DNA of 64,000 bases from NCBI RefSeq assembly GCF_003269035.1, contig NZ_QLTK01000027.1, positions 34,988-98,987 of the forward strand. Direction: 5' to 3'. This document shows, piece after piece, positions 25,484 to 36,190 of the stretch. Within the stretch, counting starts at the first letter, position 1; every line of letters begins with the position of its first letter. The stretch is from Paraburkholderia bryophila (GTDB lineage: Bacteria; Pseudomonadota; Gammaproteobacteria; Burkholderiales; Burkholderiaceae). The position numbers and the translations under genes are program-made. The notes under the pieces are model-generated. The model ran no database searches. It was not told the origin of the DNA and was given only the letters and a program-made list of their open reading frames with translations.

Positions 25484-26712
25484 ATACCGCTGTGTTGGTG
25501 CAGTCGGCGGCCACGGAACTGCGCTTCAAATGGCATGGCGTCAACGCACAAGGCACGCACAAGCGCGGCGCGCTGATCGCGCCGAACGCCAGCATCGCGC
25601 GCTCTCTGCTCAACAAGCGCGACAACCTGTTCATCATCGAACTCAAAGTGCATGGGGCGGCGCCCCGCCCCAAAACCCGCGCCGCCGACGTAACACTGTT
25701 CACACGCCAGCTCGCCAGTCTGCTGCGCGCCGGCTTACCGCTCGCGCCCGCGCTCGATCTGCTGGCGCAGACCGACAGCGTCCGCCAGCAAGGAATGCCG
25801 CGGATCGTCGGCGCGCTGGCACGCGACATTACGAGCGGCCTGCGGTTTTCGGCGGCGCTGCAACGGCATCCGGCCCAATTCAGCGCGTTCTATTGCCAAC
25901 TGGTCGAGGTGGGGGAAGCCGCCGGCGCGCTAGCCACGGTGCTGGCCCGTCTGGCCGACGACCGCGAACGCGCCGCCGCGCAGCGCGCCAAGGTGCGTGC
26001 CGCGTTAACCTATCCGGGGGCGATCCTGCTGCTGGCCATGGCGATTACGACGGCGTTGCTGGTGTGGGTCGTGCCGACGTTCAAGCAGATCTTCGACGGC
26101 TTCGGCGCGCAGCTGCCCGCGCCGACCCAGTTCGTGCTGGCGCTCTCGGCGGGTGCGGCACGTTGGAGCGTGCCAGCCGTTGTCGCGGTATTCGCCATGG
26201 TGTGGGCTGCGACGTTTCTGCTGCGACGTTCCGAAGCGGCGCGCATACGCTTTTCACGCGTGGCGCTGAAAATACCGGTTGCCGGTCCGCTGTTGAGCAG
26301 TCTGTGCGCCGCCCGCTGGAGCCGTGCGCTCGGCACGCTGCTGTCGGCCGGCACGCCGCTCGCCGACGCCTTCGACTCCTTGACGCACGCCACCGGCAAC
26401 GCATTCTTCGACCGCGCCACCGTCGATATCGCCACACGGCTGCGACGCGGTGAGCGGCTCGCGGCGGCCATGCGCTCGGTCCGCTGTTTTGCGCCGGAGA
26501 TCGTTCAGCCGGTCGCGGTCGCCGAGGAATCGGGCACGCTCGACACCATGCTGATCGACGTAGCGTCGCTCAGCGATCGCCAGGTAGACGAAAAAATCGC
26601 CACGCTGGCGAGCCTGTGCGAACCGCTTGTCATCGTCGTGCTGGGGGCGCTGGTCGGTGGCCTCGTCATCGCCATGTATCTTCCCATTATTCAACTCGGC
26701 AACGTGGTGTAG
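25480..26712 (+). CDS. pilC: Type IV pilus inner-membrane platform protein PilC (GspF family)
   Basis: The 410-residue protein is a GspF/PilC platform protein. A short cytoplasmic N-terminus precedes two repeated T2SSF domains (about 65-190 with FTRQLASLLRAGLPLAPAL, and about 270-400 with FDSLTHATGNAFFDRA). Hydrophobic helices occur near 175-200, 220-245 and 380-405. The second domain carries AEESGTLDTML. It works with PilB to extract pilins from the inner membrane. The start is a GTG overlapping the pilB stop by four bases, strong evidence of coupled translation. pilD follows 27 bases later. Confidence 0.92.
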   Translation: MNTAVLVQSAATELRFKWHGVNAQGTHKRGALIAPNASIARSLLNKRDNLFIIELKVHGAAPRPKTRAADVTLFTRQLASLLRAGLPLAPALDLLAQTDSVRQQGMPRIVGALARDITSGLRFSAALQRHPAQFSAFYCQLVEVGEAAGALATVLARLADDRERAAAQRAKVRAALTYPGAILLLAMAITTALLVWVVPTFKQIFDGFGAQLPAPTQFVLALSAGAARWSVPAVVAVFAMVWAATFLLRRSEAARIRFSRVALKIPVAGPLLSSLCAARWSRALGTLLSAGTPLADAFDSLTHATGNAFFDRATVDIATRLRRGERLAAAMRSVRCFAPEIVQPVAVAEESGTLDTMLIDVASLSDRQVDEKIATLASLCEPLVIVVLGALVGGLVIAMYLPIIQLGNVV

Positions 26713-26739
26713 CATCGCAGCCGAATCCACTATTTCGCC

Positions 26740-27681
26740 ATGCAGGCTATTCATCCACTCGTGTCAGACACCTCTTCCAGCTTGCTTGCGGGCTTGCTGC
26801 CCGGGCACTTTGCCGCTGATCTGGGCTTCGCGTTCGGCAGCCTGCCGACCGGCTTGCAGTTCGGTTTCGCGGTCGTGTTCGGCCTCGTGATCGGCAGCTT
26901 CCTCAACGTGGTCGTGCATCGTGTGCCGATCATGCTGGAGCGTGCATGGCAAGAGGAAGTGCACGAAGCCACCGGCGCGCCGCCCGAAGAAGACACCCTG
27001 CCCGCCCGCTACAACCTGTGGGTGCCGCGCAGCGCGTGCCCGCACTGCGGCCATGTGCTCAGCGCGTGGGAGAATCTGCCGGTACTGAGCTACCTGCTGT
27101 TGCGCGGGCGCTGCTCGGCCTGCAACGCGCCCGTCAGCCCGCGCTACCCGTTGCTCGAAGTCGCCAGCGCCGCCTGCGCGGCCGGCACACTCGCGCTATA
27201 CGGCCCGACCGCCACGACGCTCGCGGCGTTCGGCCTGTGCGCGGCGTTGCTGGCCATGAGCGCGATCGACATCGATACGCACCTGTTGCCGGACTCGATG
27301 ACGCTGCCGCTTTTGTGGGCCGGCCTGATCGTCAATTTCAACGGCATGTTCGCCAGTCTTCACGACGCGGTGCTGGGCGCGATCTGCGGTTATCTGGCGC
27401 TGTGGGTCGTGCACTGGCTGTTCAAGCTGGTGCGCGGTGTCGAAGGTATGGGCTATGGCGATTTCAAACTGCTGGCCGCGCTCGGCGCCTGGTTCGGCTG
27501 GGCGGCTCTGCCGCAGATCGTGTTGATCGCCGCGGTCAGCGGTGCGGTGGTCGGCCTCGCCGCCACATGGCTCGGCCGTATGCGCTTCCAGGAACCGTTG
27601 CCGTTCGGACCGTTTCTCGCGGCGGGCGGCGCTGTTACGCTGTTCATCGGCACGCCGCTTTATCTTGCGCTGGGGGGCTGA
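26740..27681 (+). CDS. pilD: Prepilin peptidase/N-methyltransferase PilD
   Basis: PilD cleaves the leader of type IV prepilins and methylates the new N-terminus. The 313-residue protein has the cytoplasmic methylase region with four cysteines (100, 103, 125, 128 as CPHC and CSAC). The peptidase Asp motifs are the IDID...LLPD region at about 177-185 and GMGYGD with Asp 241. Several transmembrane helices are visible. The N-terminal segment before GLVIGSFLNVVVHRVPIMLE is longer than in E. coli but usual for this group. It lies three bases before coaE, as in many Proteobacteria. Confidence 0.94.
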   Translation: MQAIHPLVSDTSSSLLAGLLPGHFAADLGFAFGSLPTGLQFGFAVVFGLVIGSFLNVVVHRVPIMLERAWQEEVHEATGAPPEEDTLPARYNLWVPRSACPHCGHVLSAWENLPVLSYLLLRGRCSACNAPVSPRYPLLEVASAACAAGTLALYGPTATTLAAFGLCAALLAMSAIDIDTHLLPDSMTLPLLWAGLIVNFNGMFASLHDAVLGAICGYLALWVVHWLFKLVRGVEGMGYGDFKLLAALGAWFGWAALPQIVLIAAVSGAVVGLAATWLGRMRFQEPLPFGPFLAAGGAVTLFIGTPLYLALGG

Positions 27682-27684
27682 AGC

Positions 27685-28317
27685 ATGTTCGTCGTGGGTC
27701 TGACTGGCGGTATCGGCAGTGGCAAATCGACCGTGGCGGACCTGTTCGCCGCGCACGGCGTGCCGCTCGTCGACACCGATCTGATCGCGCATCGCATCAC
27801 GGCGCCGCACGGCATTGCGATGCCGCAAATCGCGGCGGAGTTCGGCACGGAATTCGTCGCGGCGGACGGCTCGCTCGACCGCGCCCGCATGCGCACCCTG
27901 GTATTCAGCGACGACGGCGCGCGCAAGCGGCTCGAAGGCATCACCCATCCGTTGATTCGCGCGGAGACCGAACGTGGGCAGCGCGAGGCACGCGGGCCTT
28001 ATGTGATCGTCGTGGTGCCGCTGCTAGTCGAGTCAGGCAGCTGGAAGACGCGCGTGAACCGCGTGCTGAGCGTGGATTGCAGCGTCGAGACGCAAATCTC
28101 GCGCGTGATGACCCGCAACGGCTTCAGCCGCGCTCAGGTGCTGGCGATCATCGCGCGCCAGGCCACACGCGAAGCACGCCTCGCCGCAGCGGACGACGTG
28201 ATCGGCAACGACGGCGCATCGCTAGAAAGTCTGCGCGCGCAGGTCGACGCGCAGCATCGCGCGTATCTGTCGCTCGCCGCAGGGGCGTCGGGCCAAGCTC
28301 AAGACGCGGACTCGTAA
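27685..28317 (+). CDS. coaE: Dephospho-CoA kinase
   Basis: CoaE phosphorylates dephospho-CoA at the ribose 3'-hydroxyl, the last step of coenzyme A synthesis, in the cytosol. The 210-residue protein starts MFVVGLTGGIGSGKST, whose P-loop spans residues 5-16, followed by VDTDLIAHRIT and ITHPLIRAE. The VVVPLLVESGSW and MTRNGFSRAQ segments are also typical. Length is normal. Linkage pilD-coaE-zapD-yacG is the common arrangement in Beta- and Gammaproteobacteria. The gene ends before a 278-bp gap that carries the zapD promoter. Confidence 0.96.
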   Translation: MFVVGLTGGIGSGKSTVADLFAAHGVPLVDTDLIAHRITAPHGIAMPQIAAEFGTEFVAADGSLDRARMRTLVFSDDGARKRLEGITHPLIRAETERGQREARGPYVIVVVPLLVESGSWKTRVNRVLSVDCSVETQISRVMTRNGFSRAQVLAIIARQATREARLAAADDVIGNDGASLESLRAQVDAQHRAYLSLAAGASGQAQDADS

Positions 28318-28524
28318 CGCAGGCGTAGCACGGCCACGCTCAGCTATGCCAACGAGCGCCAATCCTGTGCTCGCATGTGCCCGGCAGATGAAAACCGCAT
28401 GCCCCCGCCACGACGTCCGCTGCCAGGCCCATTGAACTTCGCGGCATCGTGCGAGCCGAATGACGCAGAAAACTGCCCAAAACACGCGAAAAAAATTGCG
28501 CAAGCTGTCAGGAAAAGTGCGAGA

Positions 28525-28553
28525 TTGCTAGGGTAGTCTCACGGCATTAGAAT
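28525..28553 (+). promoter_or_regulatory. Predicted sigma-70 promoter for zapD
   Basis: A -35 TTGCTA (28525-28530), a 17-base spacer and a -10 TAGAAT (28548-28553) give a good vegetative promoter. Transcription would start near 28560, about 36 bases before the zapD start. It matches consensus at four of six and five of six positions. Confidence 0.6.
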
Positions 28554-28595
28554 GTTCTGCATTCCCGTCACCGACCACGCCCGAGGCGAGCCCGC

Positions 28596-29351
28596 TTGAT
28601 CCTTTACGAGTATCCCTTCAACGAGCGAATCCGGACGCTATTGCGCCTCGAAGATCTGTTCGAGCGCTTCACGTTCTTTCTGACTCAGGAAGACGCGAGG
28701 GAGCATCACGTCGCGTTGACAACGTTGTTCGAAATCTCAGAGGTTGCGGGTCGCGCGGATCTGAAGTCCGATCTGATGAAGGAACTCGAACGCCAGCGTC
28801 AAACGCTCGCGCCGTTCCGCGGCAATCCCGGCATCGAGCAGAACGCGCTGGAAGCGGTGCTCGGCGAAATCGAGCAGACCCTCTCGGGCCTCTCGCAGAT
28901 GCAAGGCAAAACCGGCCAGCATCTGGCCGACAACGAATGGCTCGCCAGCATCCGCAGTCGCGCGATCATTCCGGGCGGCACCTGCAAATTCGACCTGCCG
29001 TCTTACTACGCGTGGCAACAAATTCATCCGGATCAGCGTCGCCAGGATATCGCCAAATGGGTCACGCCGCTGCTGCCGCTGCGTGACGCGGCCACCATCG
29101 TGCTGCGGCTCGCGCGCGAATCCGGGCAGGCGTCGAAGGTCATGGCCATGCAGGGCAGCTATCAGCAAATGCTGTCGGGCCGCTCCTATCAATTGATGCA
29201 AGTGCGCGTGACACCCGAGTTGCGGGTGATCCCGGAAGCCAGTGCGAACAAGTACATGCTCTGGGTGCGTTTCACTGTGCAGGACGGCGATCTGCGTCCG
29301 CGCGCGGTGGACGTCGACGTACCGTTCCAACTCACGCTCTGCAGTCTGTAA
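28596..29351 (+). CDS. zapD: Cell division protein ZapD (YacF)
   Basis: ZapD cross-links FtsZ filaments and stabilises the division ring. The 251-residue protein begins with the conserved MILYEYPFNERIRTLLRLE read from a TTG start. A purine-rich GAGGCGAG precedes the TTG, and no upstream ATG fits. Other family segments are FRGNPGIEQ, LLPLRDAATIVLRLARESG and QLMQVRV. It has its own promoter and is followed by yacG after a 113-bp gap with a small hairpin but no clear terminator. The ftsZ gene it acts on is on the other strand about 9 kb away. Confidence 0.94.
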   Translation: MILYEYPFNERIRTLLRLEDLFERFTFFLTQEDAREHHVALTTLFEISEVAGRADLKSDLMKELERQRQTLAPFRGNPGIEQNALEAVLGEIEQTLSGLSQMQGKTGQHLADNEWLASIRSRAIIPGGTCKFDLPSYYAWQQIHPDQRRQDIAKWVTPLLPLRDAATIVLRLARESGQASKVMAMQGSYQQMLSGRSYQLMQVRVTPELRVIPEASANKYMLWVRFTVQDGDLRPRAVDVDVPFQLTLCSL

Positions 29352-29464
29352 CGTTCGCCGGGTAAGTCGGCCTTTAAGCCGACTCGCGAGGGCACGCCTT
29401 TAAAGCAGCCAGAAAAGCCCCTATATTCGTTACTTGTTCCGCTTACGATTGACCGCCTGACCGT

Positions 29465-29662
29465 ATGCCTACCTTCGTCAAATGCCCCACTTGCGGAAAG
29501 GACGTCCTCTGGGCCCCTGAAAACCGCTTCCGCCCGTTTTGCTCGGACCGTTGCAAGCAGGTCGATCTCGGCGCCTGGGCCACCGAGAAGTACAGGATCG
29601 GCGGCACCGACCAGGACGCTGTATCAGATGACGCGCCCGGCGGGGATCACAACCCGCATTGA
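29465..29662 (+). CDS. yacG: DNA gyrase inhibitor YacG (zinc-finger protein)
   Basis: The 65-residue protein has the four-cysteine zinc site CPTC...CSDRC, with the WAPENRFRPFCSDRCKQVDL region characteristic of YacG. In E. coli YacG binds GyrB and inhibits gyrase. Its acidic C-terminus (DQDAVSDDAPGG) is typical. A possible -10 TATATT lies at 29422-29427, so it may also be transcribed on its own. The gene is followed by a strong terminator at 29716. Confidence 0.93.
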   Translation: MPTFVKCPTCGKDVLWAPENRFRPFCSDRCKQVDLGAWATEKYRIGGTDQDAVSDDAPGGDHNPH

Positions 29663-29715
29663 ATACGGCGGCTACGCCTTTCAGCGCCGCTTCGCAGGCC
29701 AGCCCGTTCTAACGC

Positions 29716-29766
29716 AGCCCAAAACAAAACGCCACGACTGAATGCCGTGGCGTTTTGTTTTGGGCT
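29716..29766. terminator. Long bidirectional intrinsic terminator between yacG and mutT
   Basis: Two 21-base arms (29716-29736 and 29746-29766) are perfect inverted repeats around a 9-base loop. The GC-rich core is flanked by A/T-rich ends, giving a U-rich transcript in either direction. It separates convergent yacG and mutT. Confidence 0.85.
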
Positions 29767-29803
29767 TTCGGGCGCCCGTTTGCGCGAGCATTTTCTTTGC
29801 TGA

Positions 29804-30226
29804 CTAGCGCTGCTCCGCCGCGAGCCATTCCAGCACGGGAATGGTCGCCGGCAACAACGGCGCGACGTCCGCCGGCAGCGTTTGCCAGACAAAAGCCTGA
29901 CCTTCGCGGCCGTGCGGCTCGCCGGCCCACTGCGTCACCTTGCAGAAAAACAGCCGCACATAAGCATGCGGGTAGTCGTGTTCCAGCGTATGCCACAGGT
30001 GGCACGCCTTGACGTCGATCCCCAACTCCTCGTGCAACTCGCGCGCGAGCGCGGCCTCGACCGATTCGCCCGCTTCCAGCTTGCCGCCCGGAAACTCCCA
30101 GTAGCCTTCGTACGGTTTGCCGGCCGGACGCTGCGCCAGCAGATAGCGCCCATCCGGCTGAACCAGCACGCCGACGGCGACTTCCGTCACCTTGCGGCCG
30201 GCGGCATTCGTGGCAGCGTCGCTCAT
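29804..30226 (-). CDS. mutT: Nudix hydrolase, MutT-type
   Basis: The 140-residue protein carries a full Nudix box (GX5EX7REUXEEXGU, residues 48-70, with REL and EELG visible). It resembles 8-oxo-dGTP pyrophosphatase MutT, which keeps oxidised guanine nucleotides out of DNA. The start chosen is the ATG overlapping the upstream ATPase stop (ATGA). The longer open frame lies inside that gene. The FPGGKLEAGES and HTLEHDYPHAYV segments are typical of this subfamily. Substrate is inferred from family and is not certain. Confidence 0.83.
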   Translation of the reverse strand: MSDAATNAAGRKVTEVAVGVLVQPDGRYLLAQRPAGKPYEGYWEFPGGKLEAGESVEAALARELHEELGIDVKACHLWHTLEHDYPHAYVRLFFCKVTQWAGEPHGREGQAFVWQTLPADVAPLLPATIPVLEWLAAEQR

Positions 30227-31092
30227 GCCGGGTTCTTCCGGCCGGACCAGTCGCGGGCGAACTGCCACGCCACGCGCCCCGAGCGCGAGCCGCGTTCGAG
30301 CGCCCATACCAGCGCATCGCCGCGCGCCGCTTCGACTTCGGCGTCGTCGCAACCGAAGTACCGCAGCCAGTGACCGATGATCGACAGGTAGTCGTCCTGT
30401 TTGAACGGATAGAAGCTGACCCACAGCCCGAAACGCTCGGACAGCGAGATCTTTTCTTCGACCAGCTCGCCAGGGTGAATCTCGCCGTCGGACGTGTGCT
30501 TGTACGTCTCGTTGTCGCTCATGTATTCGGGCAACAGATGGCGGCGGTTCGACGTCGCGTAAATCAGCACGTTGTCCGACTGCGCGGCGATCGAGCCGTC
30601 GAGCGCGACCTTCAGCGCCTTATAGCCCGACTCGCCGTCTTCGAACGACAGGTCGTCGCAGAACACCACGAAGCGCTCCGGCCGCTGCGCGATCAGATCG
30701 ACGATATCGCCGAGATCGTGCAGATCGTCTTTGTCCACTTCGATCAGACGCAGGCCGTCTTTCGCATACGCGTTCAGGCAAGCCTTGATCAGCGACGATT
30801 TGCCGGTGCCGCGCGCGCCGGTCAGCAGCACGTTGTTGGCCGGTTGCTTATGCACGAATTGACGCGTGTTCTGCTCGATCAGACCTTTCTGGCGTTCGAT
30901 GTTTTGCAGGTCGTCGAGCGTGATCGCCGAAATGGCCGGCACCGGCTGCAGGTAACCGCGCCCCTGGCGCTTGCGCCAGCGGAACGCCACCGCGGCCGAC
31001 CAGTCGATGTCCGGCGCAGCGGGCGGAAGCATCGCTTCCAGGCGGCCGAGCACGGCTTCGGCGCGGGTCAGAAACTGTTCGAGTTTGTCCAT
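30223..31092 (-). CDS. DUF815-type AAA+ ATPase
   Basis: The 289-residue protein is a single AAA-like ATPase of the DUF815 family. Walker A is GARGTGKSS and a Walker B-like FVVFCDDLSFE follows, with NVLIYATSNRRHLLPEYM and a SERFGLWVSFYPF sensor-like region. The family is widespread in Proteobacteria next to mutT and argJ/secA, but no biochemical role is established. The start is the second ATG (MDKLEQF), supported by length. Its stop overlaps mutT by four bases. Confidence 0.85.
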   Translation of the reverse strand: MDKLEQFLTRAEAVLGRLEAMLPPAAPDIDWSAAVAFRWRKRQGRGYLQPVPAISAITLDDLQNIERQKGLIEQNTRQFVHKQPANNVLLTGARGTGKSSLIKACLNAYAKDGLRLIEVDKDDLHDLGDIVDLIAQRPERFVVFCDDLSFEDGESGYKALKVALDGSIAAQSDNVLIYATSNRRHLLPEYMSDNETYKHTSDGEIHPGELVEEKISLSERFGLWVSFYPFKQDDYLSIIGHWLRYFGCDDAEVEAARGDALVWALERGSRSGRVAWQFARDWSGRKNPA

Positions 31093-31144
31093 GGCTGTGA
31101 AGTGAGCGGCCACGAGGCCGCATCATTAGCTTGATTAAACCTGG

Positions 31145-32386
31145 TTACGAACGATAGTCGGCGTTGATGCTCACGTAGTCGTGCGACAGATCGCAAGTCC
31201 AGATCGTGGCTTGCGCATCGCCGCGGCCGAGTACGACACGAATGCCGATCTCGCTCTTTTTCATGACGCGCTGGCCGTCTTCTTCACGGTAGGCCGGATT
31301 GCGGCCGCCGGCAGTCGCGACCAGCACGTCGTCCAGATACAGATCGATCTTGCCGACGTCGAGATCGTCCACGCCGGCATAACCGATGGCCGCCAGAATG
31401 CGGCCGAGGTTCGGGTCCGATGCGTAGAAGGCTGTTTTCACGAGCGGCGAGTGGCCGATCGCGTACGCGATCTGGCGGCATTCGCCGACGCTCGAACCGC
31501 CTTCGACCTGCACGGTCATGAATTTGGTCGCGCCTTCGCCGTCGCGCACGATCAGTTGCGCGAGGGTCTGGGCGACCTCGGTCACCGCGTCGCGCAGCGC
31601 TGCATAAGCGGGCGAATCGGTGGAGGTGATCGCCGGCAGGCTCGATTGGCCCGACGCGATCAGGATGAAGGAATCGTTGGTCGACGTATCGCCGTCGATC
31701 GTGATGCAGTTGAACGAGCGATCCGCCACGTGCCGGACCAGCGCGTCGAGCACCGGTTGGGCGACGGCGGCGTCGAACGCGAGGAAGCCGAGCATGGTCG
31801 CCATATTCGGCTTGATCATGCCGGCGCCCTTGCTGATGCCGGTCAGCGTGACCGTGTGGCCGTCGATCGTGACCTGACGCGAAGTCGCCTTGGGCAGCGT
31901 GTCCGTGGTCATGATCGCTTGAGCGGCGTCGTACCAGTGCGCTTCCTTACGGTTCGCGAGCGCCGCCGGCAAACCTGCCTTCAGACGATCGACCGGCAGC
32001 GGCTCCAGAATCACGCCCGTCGAAAACGGCAGCACCTGCTCCGGCGAAAGGTCCGCCAGACGCGCGAGTTCCGCGCAGGTTTCGCGCGCCGCGACCATGC
32101 CCGGTTCGCCCGTGCCCGCGTTGGCGTTGCCGGTGTTGATCACCAGCGCGCGGATCGGCTTGCCGCCGGCGCGCACACGCTCCAGATTCTCGCGGCACAC
32201 CGTGACAGGGGCCGCGCAAAAGCGGTTCTGCGTGAACACGCCGCCGACCGTGGCGCCTTCGGCGACGGAAATGACGAGCACGTCCTTGCGGTTCGGCTTG
32301 CGGATATTCGCCTCCGCCCAGCCTAGCGTGACGCCGGCGACAGGATGGAGTTGAGCGGGATCGATCGAGGGGAAATTGACAGCCAT
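31145..32386 (-). CDS. argJ: Bifunctional glutamate N-acetyltransferase/acetylornithine transferase
   Basis: ArgJ transfers acetyl from N-acetylornithine to glutamate in arginine synthesis, and many forms can also use acetyl-CoA. The 413-residue precursor contains the self-cleavage site in SKGAGMIKPNMATMLG, between Ala 196 and Thr 197, giving alpha and beta chains with Thr as nucleophile. Other family segments are INTGNANAGTGEPG and FNCITIDGDTSTND. It sits between the DUF815 ATPase gene and secA, its usual Burkholderia neighbours. No argininosuccinate or other arginine genes are in the window. It may be monofunctional or bifunctional; sequence alone does not decide. Confidence 0.95.
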   Translation of the reverse strand: MAVNFPSIDPAQLHPVAGVTLGWAEANIRKPNRKDVLVISVAEGATVGGVFTQNRFCAAPVTVCRENLERVRAGGKPIRALVINTGNANAGTGEPGMVAARETCAELARLADLSPEQVLPFSTGVILEPLPVDRLKAGLPAALANRKEAHWYDAAQAIMTTDTLPKATSRQVTIDGHTVTLTGISKGAGMIKPNMATMLGFLAFDAAVAQPVLDALVRHVADRSFNCITIDGDTSTNDSFILIASGQSSLPAITSTDSPAYAALRDAVTEVAQTLAQLIVRDGEGATKFMTVQVEGGSSVGECRQIAYAIGHSPLVKTAFYASDPNLGRILAAIGYAGVDDLDVGKIDLYLDDVLVATAGGRNPAYREEDGQRVMKKSEIGIRVVLGRGDAQATIWTCDLSHDYVSINADYRS

Positions 32387-32535
32387 GGTCGCGACCTGTC
32401 GAAGAAAATGCCGGCAGGCGCCGGCATCGGGGATAGCAAACTGATGGCTCGGGAAGAGGGCCGAACCACCGCGAAATCGACTAAAACACCTGCATGAAAC
32501 GACGCGGCGCGCTCAAAGGCGCGCCGCTTTCGGCA

Positions 32536-35346
<2,811 letters not shown>

Positions 35347-35463
35347 CGGATCGGTGTCTGCGTCGCGGCTTCGGCTGGTTCGCGGCGTGCGTGATTCGTG
35401 CACGTGCGCTCCGGGGTCGGAGGGGCCTCGGCGGCTTAGTCCAAGAGTGAATTCGAATCGGGC

Positions 35464-35472
35464 ATTTTAGCA
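35464..35472 (-). promoter_or_regulatory. Possible extended -10 promoter upstream of secA
   Basis: Read on the minus strand, TGC followed by TAAAAT forms an extended -10 element about 120 bases upstream of the secA start. No -35 at normal spacing is apparent. The position and the AT-rich core in a GC-rich gap support it moderately. Confidence 0.35.
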
Positions 35473-35585
35473 CGCGCCCCCGGCCGCGCCTGTGTCAGCG
35501 GTGAGACGACGGCATGGCATTCCGGGCCCGCCGCGCCGACCTCCGACCGTACGCATCGAGCCGGGCTCGCGTGCATCCCGCGCGG

Positions 35586-35591
35586 TACAAT
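35586..35591 (+). promoter_or_regulatory. Possible -10 element for dciA
   Basis: TACAAT, five of six matches to the -10 consensus, lies 47 bases before the dciA start on the plus strand. No good -35 is visible at normal spacing, so this is tentative. Confidence 0.3.
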
Positions 35592-35638
35592 CGCGGCGTG
35601 AACGCGCATGGGGCGCGAACACACCGTTACTGTCGAAC

Positions 35639-36124
35639 ATGAGCCGCTTTCCGTCCTTTTCAAGGCCGCCGCCGCAGCAGTTCAAGGCGCGTCGTCCGCA
35701 GCCCGTCGCCGAGGTGCTGAATCGCACCGATGCGTTCGCGGCCCTGCGCGCGGGCGTCGAGCAGATCGCGGCGCTGGAGAAGGATCTGCGCGCCTTGTTG
35801 CCGGACTATCTGGCCACCAGCGTGGAACCGGGCTTCATCAAAGAGGGCGTGCTCGCGCTGTTCGCCGGGCACAATGCGCTGGCGGCGCGGTTGCGGCATC
35901 TCGAACCGCGGCTGTTGTCGGATCTGCAGCAACGCGGCTGGCACGTCAATGCGTTGCGGATTCGCGTGCGGCCGCAGCCGGCCAAGGAACCGCCGCCGGT
36001 CAAGCAGGCGCGCATGACGCCGGTCGGCGCGGACGCGCTGCACGCGTTGAGCGAATCGCTCGCGCCGTCGCCGTTGCAGGAAGCGCTGGCGAAAATGGCG
36101 GCGCGGCATCGGAGAAATCGCTGA
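35639..36124 (+). CDS. dciA: DUF721 protein, probable replicative helicase loader DciA
   Basis: The 161-residue protein is a DUF721 member: a basic Pro-rich N-terminus (MSRFPSFSRPPPQQFKARRP), then a KH-like core with LNRTDAFAALRAGVEQIAAL, GVLALFAGHNALAARLRHLEP and LSDLQQRGWHVNALRIRVRP. A Pro-rich tail ends it. DciA is the helicase loader in bacteria lacking DnaC. The position between secA and lpxC is the one seen for dciA in Pseudomonas, although no M23 peptidase gene intervenes here. The ATG at 35639 fits best; the open frame upstream is Arg-rich and unlikely coding. Confidence 0.75.
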   Translation: MSRFPSFSRPPPQQFKARRPQPVAEVLNRTDAFAALRAGVEQIAALEKDLRALLPDYLATSVEPGFIKEGVLALFAGHNALAARLRHLEPRLLSDLQQRGWHVNALRIRVRPQPAKEPPPVKQARMTPVGADALHALSESLAPSPLQEALAKMAARHRRNR

Positions 36125-36128
36125 AACG

Positions 36129-36156
36129 AAAAAGCGGCCCATCGGGGCCGCTTTTT
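36129..36156. terminator. Bidirectional terminator between dciA and lpxC
   Basis: Arms AAAAAGCGGCC (36129-36139) and GGCCGCTTTTT (36146-36156) flank a short loop, followed by T on the plus strand and by A/T on the other. It would end both dciA and lpxC transcripts, which converge here. Confidence 0.85.
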
Positions 36157-36190
36157 TTGTGTCTACCACGGGCGCGAAGGCCCTCAAGCA

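Noticed and set aside
32504..32527. GC-rich hairpin after secA
   Set aside because: Nine-base arms but no U-run on either side, so it is not listed as a terminator.
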